A DNA stretch of 64,000 bases from Toxonevra muliebris (lineage: Eukaryota > Arthropoda > Insecta > Diptera > Pallopteridae), in contig OY829326.1 of the NCBI GenBank assembly GCA_963691655.1, positions 94,605,235 through 94,669,234 of the forward strand. The letters run 5' to 3'. Below the pieces are notes generated by a model, which was not told the DNA's origin, searched no databases, and was given only the letters and a program-made list of their open reading frames with translations. Both the position numbers and the translations under genes were made by a program. Positions 1 to 10,500 of this stretch are shown one piece after another; the stretch's first letter is position 1, and each line of letters starts with the position of its first letter.

Positions 1-456
1 GACCTTACTCGAATTTATATTCATTTTGCAGCTTAGATTTTAAATTTTAAGTTAAGTAACACATCTCTTTTTATTGTTTTGGTTTTTGAATCTATTTTTA
101 ACAATATTACTTATTTTGGTGGCTTTTTTCACTTTTTTAATTGAAAACTGCACAAATTGCCGCGAAAATATTCAAACAAAATAATTTTTAATGGATTTGT
201 GAACAATTTTAGAAATGGATGGAAAAAGCTTTCTTTTGTGTCGCGAATGCCGTTAATAACCAAAACAAATACGTGAACTCTGAATTTTGAGACATTTACA
301 TAAAAAAAAAACTCCATTTGCGTATGATATATGTATCATACATAAACGTTAATGGGTTAAAGCAGTTTTAAAAGTATAGTTTATATACAATGTAACTTTG
401 GTTAAAGTGTATTATAAATATCACTGGCGTGCATTTTTGTTTTAAACGCATTTTTG
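1..456. other. AT-rich non-coding, nothing recognised
   Basis: Only short chance ORFs. There is no repeat with identifiable ends and no splice-framed exon. It may be upstream or intronic sequence of the eIF4H gene whose 5' end is not in view. Confidence 0.5.
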
Positions 457-1166
457 TTATAACAAGTGATAGCAGCGTCAACTCTGTTTTCCTCTTTAAC
501 TTTTTTTCTGTGAAAAGACTCGAAACTGTCAAAATCTTTGTTTGCGTTTTGTTTGTTCGCTATGCATTTGTTCTTGTATTTTTGACATTTTGGGTATTTC
601 TAGCAACAAAGCAATGTATTGTTATTGTCCTGTATTTGGTATAATGCTGCTACCACGTGCTAAAATTCTGCCATGTGTAAAACACTTTTTTTTAAAAAAG
701 CGTCTATCAAACCAAAATCGAAAAAATGTGAGAATCAAATTCTTATTTTCTTAGGGGAAAATTGTTCATTTTTTATAATTTTCTTTGGCAACTTAAAATT
801 TTGGTTGAAATGTAAATTGGCCCTAAGAAATATTCACTTGATTCACACAGAGGGAGCAAAAAAATTAGATGATAGCAGCCATCTTGTTTGTTCGCTCATT
901 TTAAAATGTCCGTTCACACGAGTGTGGAATTGAACGAGAGGGATGAGAGGGAATGATAACTAGGTATTTAGAAGAAGATAGCAAATTTGCGTCGAAAATC
1001 CACAAACCCAAAGCGGATTTAACATGGCGTTAGCAGCATTACAACAAATGCAACTTTGTTGTTGCAAAAAATCTTAATTGTCAAAAAAAAATTAAGATTG
1101 TCTTCATATAAAAAAATGACAAAAGAAGAAGACAGAGTGCAACAGTGCTGCTATCATTTGTTATAA
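457..1166. repeat. Inverted-repeat-bounded segment (MITE-like)
   Basis: A 20-bp arm TTATAACAARTGATAGCAGC at 457-476 is repeated in reverse complement at 1147-1166 with one mismatch. The similarity continues inward for roughly 15-20 bp (ACTCTGT then a pyrimidine stretch). The 710-bp interior has no convincing coding sequence. This is the form of a non-autonomous DNA transposon, but I could not define a target-site duplication, so family and exact ends are unknown. Confidence 0.45.
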
Positions 1167-1487
1167 TTTCGAAAAGCACAAACTGAAATAAAGATGGGCG
1201 TGGAGTTGAACGTTTTATTCTCATATTGTTCCGATTGCGAGAAATCCGCCATTTTATTTTGCTTTCCACCAATAATCGCAGGTGCGAGTGCAAGAATATT
1301 TGCTGTAATTGCAGTTCAATATTTGTTCATCCATTTCATAGAATACAGCACATCAAACAATCGCATCAGCAAAAAAAAAAAAAAAAAAAAAAAAACGGTT
1401 GAAATGAGAAAATTATTGCCCAATTTTCTTCCTCCCTCGTGGTTTCGTGAACGAGTGGACGACAGTCAACTCCGCACTCGTGTGAAC
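911..1487. repeat. Second inverted-repeat pair overlapping the first
   Basis: GTTCACACGAGTGYGGA reads forward at about 912-928 and in reverse complement at 1471-1487. It overlaps the 457-1166 segment, so one element may be inserted into or next to another. No target-site duplication was seen. The interior includes an A-run of about 23 bases near 1372-1395. Confidence 0.35.
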
Positions 1488-2109
1488 CCCGTCAAACAAC
1501 ATAACGTGGTATGGGAATTGTTGACATGATCCCAAGCGTAACCGCTTGTGGTTAGAGCGAGATAGAAAAGTTTGTAGTCAGAAAGAACGAGAAGATTTGC
1601 GAAGAAAACCATTTTAAAAATAAAAATTAACGTCCACATGGCTGTTTCATTATAAATCTGTTCCGATAATAACAGCTTTCCTCGTAAATGTTGAGAAGTT
1701 GAAGTGATAACATCAAGAAATGTACGTGGCTCCGCGTGCATAAAAAAATATAAAGCCTAAATATGGAAATTTCAATTCCATCGTTGATAAAAAATCAGTT
1801 GTGTTCAAGTGTAAACCAATAATGATAGAATACGTCACACCAGACCCCATGCTGTGATCTGATTAGCTACAGTGTATTGACAAATATTTGTTCCACCTGA
1901 GATAAATATGTATAAATTCGTTTGTTTTTTCTTCGACAAATGTAATAAATTGTGAAATTTATTGTTTTTTCTTCTAATGAATTAGTAATAAATAATAATA
2001 AATAAATGCAAAAATTGTGAAATCAAATTTGTTTTTTTTTTCTTCCGGTGCACTTTAATACGTATTATTGCCGGCGTAGCTATTTGATTCCACCACAAAA
2101 ATTTATGGT
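1488..2109. other. Non-coding spacer, nothing recognised
   Basis: AT-rich DNA with short chance ORFs. No motif or repeat end is supported. Confidence 0.5.
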
Positions 2110-2117
2110 GTTACACT

Positions 2118-2728
2118 TAGTGATGATTCGATACAAGTAAATACGAGTAAAAACTCGAAACTTTTCATTCGATTTAAGTACTTATTTTTACTTGATGCCA
2201 TGCCATAAGTATCTTACTTGGTATCGAAAAAAAAGGTCATTGTCGGATACTCAATACGTTTGAAAACATTGATTTAGAAAATATTGCCGCCCATGCATGG
2301 AGAATAGAATTTATATTGAAGTCTTTTCCTTAAAATAAAATATTTTTAAGAAGCTATAAATTGTTGATAGTTTTACTGCTATTATAAATTTTGTAGCGAT
2401 TTGTATCTAAACACAATAAATATCATATAAGTTAACAGTACTCAACAAATTGCGACTTTTCTTTTACGTCAGGCAGCTCTTTTGTCATTTCTATGTGATT
2501 CACGTGTTTCAAGCGAAAATATCTCAAAAACATGACGTATAGGACATTGTGATTAGTAAAATAATATATGTGATACCTGACGTTGTGTAATTTTTCTTTT
2601 TAAACGAGTATTCAATATAAGTAGATACTCGATCCTTTTTCCCGATATTTTCGGTGGCATCGATACTTTTATTCGATTCAAGCAATGAGTAAAAGTATCG
2701 ATACTATGTGGGTATCGAACCAACACTA
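2118..2728. mobile_element. hAT-type MITE with perfect 8-bp target duplication
   Basis: The 611-bp element is flanked by identical 8-bp copies GTTACACT at 2110-2117 and 2729-2736. Its ends form an imperfect inverted repeat: TAGTGATGATTCGATAC on the left and TAGTGTTGGTTCGATAC as the reverse complement of the right (15 of 17 match). An 8-bp duplication and a TAGTG terminus fit the hAT superfamily. Subterminal motifs of the type CGAGTA, GTATCGATAC and ACTCG recur near both ends, as is usual for transposase-binding sites. No transposase ORF is present, so it is non-autonomous. Confidence 0.85.
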
Positions 2729-2736
2729 GTTACACT

Positions 2737-3479
2737 TCTACCGGGTTTCTGATGGTGCTATCCGTAAAGCTTTCGAGTCAAAATTATAAAAATTGTTTCG
2801 AAATTTTTTTTTTCTCAACAAAACAAAAATGTAAACCAAGGTCTGGTATGACGTAGCATACCAATATGGCGAATGTGTGATGCCTAATCTTATCTTCTAT
2901 CATTCTTGAGTGTAAACAGTTTCGAGTTGCTCGTCGTTCATTTTGATAGATAAACCAGTCTCAGCCCACTTTTGGACTTCAAAGTTCTCAAAGGAAAAGA
3001 CTTGAGCTTTCTTTTAATTTAGTAAGAATATTTGCTCTTTTTGAAACAAAATAACATTTGAATTGATTAATTTTTTTCTTTTTACTAACAAATGCCGCGA
3101 GAAAACTAAAGTACAGAATCTTTGTTTCTTACTGTTGCACACAATTTTGTGGTAAAAAGGAATAACAGCTTAAGTTTATTTTCTTCTTCAACCGAGTTTA
3201 ATAGCTTTGAATAGAAATATTGAAGAAACTATTGCACTGTTTCAAAAGAATTCTGTTTAAATCAAAGACTTCTGGAAACGATATATAATTCTAAAAATAT
3301 TTAAAATCTTAAGATTTTAAGAAGTTACAAACAAGTAAAAAATTGCTTATAATTTTCTGGACGATTAAGATTTCCGAGCGTCTACTGTATTTGGGAAACA
3401 TAAAGAGAATGTTTTAAAAAAAATTTGAAGGTTACATAAGTTGTTGTTTATCATTTACCGTCACCGTTCGCCTTTAAAA
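2737..3479. other. Non-coding spacer, nothing recognised
   Basis: AT-rich DNA. I found no gene, RNA or repeat end that I can defend. Confidence 0.45.
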
Positions 3480-4170
3480 ATTTCAGACCACAGGACACAA
3501 CCAAACGTGAGGATCACGCCATCATTCGGATTATAGAAAAATATCCTTTTATATATTGGAAATGAATTACGCTTAAACATTTCACACAAGTTTATCCAAC
3601 GACGAATTGTTGAGGTTGGCTTAGCAAAGACCGTACTTTTTACTGACTAATGACTAATAACATGAAAGGTTGCGACGGATTAAAGCTAGACCAAAAGGGC
3701 AACAATAAAATCCACGTTATTTGAAAAGTACCGTAATAAACGGGGGAGGCAAAATAGTTTCGGTCTAAGTCATAAAATAAGAGGTATAATAGACGATTTG
3801 CTGTGCAAAGATATTCTCCAATGTTATGATATTTAATGAGGAGGAAGAATTGTTGCTAACTACAGGTCTACCAGCTCAATGATGATTCCAGTACGACGTG
3901 TGAAAGAGTGGTTTGTGGTCAATAAGATTGGTGTTTTAAAGTGGCCCACCCATTCGCCCAATCTCAATCTTAAAAATCTATAGGAAATTGTAGATTGGAA
4001 AATTCGGCGCGTAAACTGTAAAAATAAGGATTCCATTTTCTACCGATCAGAGATTGCATGTAAGAATATTACTGCGGATGTTTTGACCAATTTTGTTGAG
4101 TACATGCCACTACCATGTGTAGCAGTTCAGAAAACTAATGGATACGCCACAAAATATTAGAAAAATATAA
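3480..4170 (+). pseudogene. Tc1-like transposase relic
   Basis: No long ORF survives, but conceptual reading across frames gives a Tc1/mariner C-terminal signature. Near 3905-3990 it reads WFVVNKIGVLKWPTHSPNLN, the counterpart of the WP-x-SPDLNPIE block that contains the third catalytic-region motif. Near 4085-4160 it reads FVEYMPLPCVAVQKTNG followed by a stop, like the usual C-terminus of Tc1 transposases. Helix-turn-helix-like sequence lies near 3500-3640. Stops and frameshifts interrupt it throughout, so it is an old dead copy. Terminal repeats were not resolved. Confidence 0.6.
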
Positions 4171-4466
4171 CTTTTTCATTAATGTATATTCCAAATGTAC
4201 TTTAGTTTTGTCGCGTCACTTGCATTTTGTTTTTTTGAAATTATATTTTTATTTTAAATGAAAAATAATTTTACTTTTTTGTATTTTATTACAAGGAGTT
4301 TTACTATACTACAATCATAAAAAAAATTTAGTCCAAGCATGTTTTTAAATTTTATTGAACAAAGTGCAACCAGGGATGAATTCCTGCCTTAGTTCTGTCT
4401 GACCATGTATATCTATGAAAACAAAATTTTGACGATTTTTTTTTAAGCCACTCAAATCTCCGTTTT

Positions 4467-4620
4467 ATCTATAAATAAAAATTTAAATGTTCGTTTGTTC
4501 CAAACCGCAAATCTCCAAAGTGCTTCACCGATCGCTTTGAAATTTTCACACAACATTGCAATTTTATGAACTTATTTCAATTCCGCGAGAAATAATGTAT
4601 AGAAAATTAACTCTAACCTT
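4467..4620 (+). repeat. Helitron-like 5' end (tentative)
   Basis: The stretch beginning TCTATAAATAAAAATTTAAA after an A, followed by GTTCGTTTGTTCC and a line resembling 'cttcaccgatcgctttgaaat', resembles 5' ends of insect Helitrons (5'-TC, insertion between A and T). No matching 3' CTRR hairpin or Rep/helicase was found. The call rests on resemblance only. Confidence 0.25.
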
Positions 4621-6789
4621 AGAAAATTCAGAACAAATTCACCTCAGTTTAAGTAATACTTTAAAACACTACATATTGTTGTTTATCCCACGATAAATGG
4701 AACATTTTTGCGAATTGTACCAAGTCGTATACGTGAGGTGAAATATTTACCTTTTCACATAAATAAAATAAACTGTGTGGACCAAAATAAGTTCTCTCTT
4801 TAAGCACCATCTGTTGCAGAATATATCCGTTAGAGTACTGTAATGCATACCTTCATTTAGTTATGATCAAAATAACAACTGGCAATAAGTTTGAATAAAC
4901 AAGGTTCATTGATATTCAGTCAACGCTCGAAACCGTGAACTAATAAAAACCAAGGGTGTTCACGTTTGCGATTGTTGAAAAAATAACGGACTCTCGAAAT
5001 GATTAAAATCATGAAAATTTATACACAATTTCTAAGAAATTTTGTTCACGTTTTAGAGCTTTCAGAGTTTTCTTCACGTTTTAGAATAGTCAATGGAGAA
5101 AAAATTTGTGCACGTTAGTGGATGTTTACGTTATTGAATGTTCACATTATCGAACGTTGACTGTATTTCGAAAGATTAGCGATCCCCCAGATATGAAAAA
5201 TTATAATTTGTTGCAAGAAGACTTGAAGGTGAAAACTATCAAGAAATCATGGTAACATGGCATACAACTTCAGAATGTGGAAGCCAGAGAAATTGTGCAA
5301 CTAAGTTCTAATGTCCAGACGGACCGTATTAACTCAGCTTCACTAGATGGCATTCCTGCTAAGGGTTATGGTTTAGGGGTCGATTCCAGCGGAAACCAAA
5401 TTACCGCTTGCTTTTATTGGCATGACGTAAAAATGAATGCGAAGTATCATCAACAACAAACTTTGTAGTCTAGCTACAAATCTGTTTTGGAAATAGCCAT
5501 TGATGCGGTGAGTACCGCATGCGACTAATTTCCCTCGTATTTAAGAAATTTCACTGGCGAAAGAAGCGGCAAAATTTAAAAGAAACTGCCGAATACTAAA
5601 AAAATAATGTCTTTAAAATAACTAATAAAAAATAAAATGTCAACGTAATTAATATTTTTTCTTTTATAACAAAAAATTAAAATTACCATTCTGTGCACTG
5701 AGAAGTTGATCATAATGAGATTTACGTACACCCAGCAGAAATACCACTTTTTTCCTTTAATTTTTTTCTTTTTTTTTATTGATAATTGTAAAAATTAAGT
5801 ATAGCCTACTATTAACTAATCAATATGTAAATATATTATTCATATCATTATGTAGACAACTAGATTCAATGGTACCTAAATACACACATATATACGTATT
5901 GTATGTATCCTATTTATTCATTACACAGGGTGATTCGGTCCCGTTGGCTAATATGAAAGGAAGTGATAAAGAGGGAACGTTGAAGCAAATAAAGAAAATC
6001 GTATTGGAGAGGGAAGGGAGGGGTCGATTTTTACCCACAAATGAGCTATAAAGGGTTAAAGATTTATGAGTCTTATTTCAGTGAAAATAAAATTACTTAA
6101 ACGTTTATCTAATCGAACTACTAGCCTACTTCAACAAATGGAGACTGATGCTCAAAACTGAATTCATCAATATTATGGGTTAGGTTAGCGATTCCAGTGC
6201 TATGTTTACCAAAAATTTTGCTATTAAAATGAATAAGCTAAATTTGCAATTAATAGTATTCTAACTAATCGTTGCATAAACACTAGAATCAAGAATGATA
6301 TATCGTCACATATGCCGCCCCTGTTTGGTGTATACAACCCTTTGTAAGTTAACATCAGATGGAATTAATGGGAACGTTTGAACGTGGCTATCTCCTATCC
6401 ACCAAAATAAACATTAAAACAAAAAAAAAAAAAACAAAAATTGTCACCAGAAAACAGTTCCCAAAAAAAAGTTTTGCAACATCTTTTTAAAACTGTTAAA
6501 ACTCACTGCATTTACAAACAGAATTAGAGGAAATTTGTGGTGCTTCTAATGGTTTGGTGGCATACTATATCCACTTGGAAGAATTGTCTAGTTCCTGATG
6601 AGGCCCTAGCTAGGTAACATGTCGACCCCCGAACAAGGCATACATTTTAGGCACTGGGCATGGCATTAACAAGGTACTAGTAGACTATAAAAACTGTTTA
6701 AAAACATCATTACGCATTCAATTATAGAAAGCATCTGTATTCAAAAGTCTTTGTTCAAAACACCGTCGTTCTTATCTTCTTATTTTTCT
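4621..6789. other. Long non-coding stretch with anonymous short ORFs
   Basis: Contains a 63-codon ORF at 5277-5468 (+) and a 90-codon ORF at 5779-6051 (+), neither recognised. The latter ends beside TATAAAGGG-TTAA (6042-6054), resembling a piggyBac-type terminus, but no partner end was found. Otherwise there is nothing supportable. Confidence 0.35.
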
Positions 6790-6945
6790 ACGAAGTCGGG
6801 TTTAGCCTTTGATGGGTTTCTCGACTACCTTTTACTATCACAATCTTTGACTTTAGGAATCACCATCTTAGTTTTTCGCACGACTAGATAAATTTACTAG
6901 TCTGGTTTATCCTTGATACAGACTAACCTGAGCCTCCTACGTAAT
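6790..6945 (-). repeat. Dispersed repeat, copy A (minus orientation)
   Basis: Read on the minus strand, this is closely similar to 17950-18040 on the plus strand. Both carry GGAGGCTCNGGTTAGTCTGT, then AAGGATAAACYAGACTAGTAA, then TTATCTAGT. Two copies 11 kb apart in opposite orientation show an interspersed repeat. Its class is unknown. Confidence 0.6.
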
Positions 6946-7282
6946 AGAAAAACTATATATTTTCCCAGGTGTGTATAATTAATTTTAAAGAATTAGTAAA
7001 CCAACATAAAAAATATCTCCCACTTTGATTTTCACTATTGAAAATTTTTGATACCATTAACTCTTTTATAATTATATGAAATACCAATGCAGCAGTAAAT
7101 TGCTATTAATTTTTTGGGATGGAATCGCAGTTTATATTTTTTGATTTAGCAGCATTGATTGAGAGGGGAAAAACACATTCGCCAACCATAATACCCAAAT
7201 ATGTTGGTATCGCCAACCATAATAGGGCTATATTATTTCTGAAAAGATCAATATGTGATACTTTTATAACTTATCATTACAG

Positions 7283-7582
7283 GAACTATGGAGATCGTCC
7301 TGCTAAGCAATTACCTACGGAGCCTCCATTCATCGCGTACGTTGGCAATTTGCCGCAAGGACTCGTCCAAGGTGACGTTATTAAAATCTTCCAAAGTTTT
7401 GAAGTGAAAAATGTTCGCCTGGTTAAAGATCGCGAAACAGATCAATTTAAGGGCTTTTGCTATGTTGAATTTGAAACGTTGGAGAATTTGGAACGTGCAC
7501 TCGAATGTGATGGTCGCATTAAATTGGATGATTTATCCGCTCCGCTGAGGATTGACATTGCTGATCGTAGGAAAAATGAACG
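7283..7582 (+). CDS. eIF4H1: eIF4H exon with the RRM
   Basis: The acceptor AG is at 7281-7282 and the donor GTAAGT starts at 7583. The exon enters at codon position 3 and leaves in phase 2. It carries the complete RNA-recognition motif. Confidence 0.9.
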
Positions 7583-10500
7583 GTAAGTTCGCAAACACCG
7601 AAGATAATTTGAAATTGAGTGTGAATAGAAAGTGAGAGAAATATTTTGATTACGTTTGCAGCGGCGGTGCCGGTGGTGGTGCTGGTGGTGGCGGTGGTTT
7701 CAATAAACGTGGTCCACCAAGGCAAGGCGGAGGAGGCGGCGGCAATCATCAACAATATAATCGTGGTGGTGGAGGTGGTGGTGCTGGCGGTGGTGGTAAT
7801 CGCGGCGATAATAGAGGTTCGTACAATGATAATTATGGTCACAACGATAGAAATCGCGGCGGCGGGGGTGGAATGAATAGAGGATACAATGGTAAATACA
7901 ATGACTCAAGGATTCTTTGTATACCCCCTACTCAATTCTTCAATATCATTTGTAGTAGAAATATTGTTATATTAATTCCTTTGCATTTATTATTATTTCG
8001 TTTCGTTTTTAGTGAATTTTACCTACACGTAGTGCTTCCAGAAATTCCTCTTTTTGTTTGTTTCGTTCGTTTGTAATTTCAATTTCTAATAATCTTTTGG
8101 ACTCCACACGCATGCCAAAATTGTTTCTTTCGAATCTGTTTTTTTTTTCTTTCCCAATTCCAAAACATGTCTATGTAGTTCCTCATCTAATTTAATCAAC
8201 GATTATATGCTTCTAGATCGTCCAGCGAATCGTGGGCGGTATGGAAATTTCAATAATGATGACCGAAATTTTGATCGTAATCAACGAGAAGGTAGCTTCG
8301 GTGGACAGAGTCGAGATGGTGGTGGTGGTGGTAGCGGCAGCGGTGGCAGCGGCGGAAACAATGATCGTTACAACAGTTTCAGCAGGAATCGTGGAGAACG
8401 TGGTGAACGTGGCGAACGTGGCGAGCGTGGCGAGCGTTCGCACTATAATCCCAACAACCACAATGATCGACCACCGTCGGTTTCTACACTAGGTAGTATA
8501 GGTGCGTGAGAAATATGCAATTTCTTTTTGGCATCACATTGGCTAATTGGACCATTTGCAATGAAAAGAAACTCCATACTTTTGACGTCAGCTTATGTTT
8601 TTATTATTTTAATTTTTATTATTTTATCAATTTAAAATTTATTTTGATCTAAATTATATCATAACCTTATTTTTTAGTTTCAAAGTATGATTTTGTTTCT
8701 AGTTGCTCTAAACTAAAGTTCTAAACTATTTTCACCCCTTAGAAAAAAGTGCTGTGCAACGAGGTAACAGGTTAAAAATCTAAAAAAAATTAGTTTACAA
8801 TAATATCGAGTCATGATCGATCGCTAATTTATCGTAAACGATAAATTCATAGTTCTTCAGGAGAAATACTTTAATGATGCAATATTAATATAATTATTTA
8901 TATCTATTTATCGAATGATTATGTGGCGCTTAAGATAAAACATTTTTCGTTATTGTTAATTTTTTTTTTATTTGTCTCGTTCAAAGTTGCAACTTATTAC
9001 CTTTTATTATCAAGAACTGGAATATCTATTAAAATTACGCTGAGAAAGGCAAAAAATGCATTGAACACTAATAATACTGATCGATAAAAAATGGTGTTTC
9101 TCATTTCTGAATACAAATGTGGTAGTGAATATTTTTTACGATGTCATGTTTTTTGAGAATATTGGGTTCAAAAAGTCAAAAAATCCTGTTTTTCTGACAC
9201 GTATTCAACAAGTAAACCAGACGTGATAGAAACGCCTAATAGAATTTAAACTAAAAGCTTTACTTTTAACTATAAAATTTCTACAGCAAAATATCCAGAA
9301 TTAATCACGATTTTTTAATAGCAAAACCTTTTAGCATGAATGTGTAACATTGTCTTAAAACAATTAGCAACTGCTAAAGTATTCTCGACTTTCTTATCGA
9401 AGTTCAAATGCTGGTATTCCTGATAATATCGTTCTGGACTATTCCTTTTCTCGCAAAAGGTTTTTAAGTCCCTATACTTAGGTTCAGAAATGTTCAAAAG
9501 TTTTGCATAGCACTGAATCAGTTCATTTGCGGCAATCCCGGAATTCTGTCTCGATCAAGTGATTAAATTCGTATTAACAACCTGAAGCAAATGCTTTGGT
9601 CGTATCGTATTCAAAATACTGCGAACAGTTGATATTAGGTAAAGAAAAGTCAAAAAACTATATACAATTATTTCTTTAGCTGAAGAAAGTTGTTTAGCCT
9701 TTTTGCGATAAATTTGGTTTCGCAATCATGCGTACATGTAAATATGAGAAACTATAAAATTCCCAGCTCATTCTCTTCGATAGTATTCACTACTGGCATC
9801 TAAAATTGTGTGGAAAGAAGTGTTTGGTGCTTACAATAATTTGACGATCATGGCTTGATATTTTTTTTTACTGTAATTTTATTATTTTACCCTGGATCGA
9901 CTAAATATTTGTTGTGCACTTTTACCCTGAGTAAAAGAAAAATGTGTCTGCAGGCATTCACAGTAGTAGTGAAACTTTGTTGTTTATTTGAAAATGATTA
10001 GAACATTTATAACAAATTCTGTTGAAGTTTTTGAAGTCTTCTTCTTTCTATTTTGTTGTTGCCTTTCTTCTGTTGATACTCTCTACACTTACCGGCACAA
10101 ACACGACGTAGTACACATATATAACACAAAGGAAACTTAAGGTATATACAATCAAGCAGAGGCATCTAGGTCGGCTCTCTCACTAAAGCACATGAGTTAA
10201 GACTGCGAGAAGTCGCCTCTCTGCTTGATTGTATGTAGCCTAATATCAACTGCATAATTTCGTTTCTTACTGGTTGCGTATGAGTGCAACAGAAACGTTA
10301 TTTTTCACATGAAGGTTGTTGAAGATTTTGCACTCATCATCTTTCTATTTTTGAAGCTTTTTTTTCTATTGATACACTATACTTATCGGCACAAACACGA
10401 CGTAGTACACCTATATAACACATGGAATCAAGCTCTCTCACTAAACTGCAAGAAGTCGACTCACTGCATTGAATGTAGCCGATCCCCATATGACCTTGTT

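Noticed and set aside
5779..6051. A real small gene before TAAAGGG-TTAA
   Set aside because: There is no recognisable domain, splice support or matching upstream piggyBac end.
7119..7282. In-frame upstream extension of the eIF4H RRM exon starting at ATG 7119
   Set aside because: It is AT-rich, unlike eIF4H N-termini, crosses a good acceptor at 7282, and contains a small internal duplication (TCGCCAACCATAATA-like), so it is read as intron.
7646..7909. Val/Ile-rich and Thr/Ala-rich ORFs on both strands
   Set aside because: They are shadow frames of the GGT/GGC repeats encoding the Gly-rich eIF4H tail.
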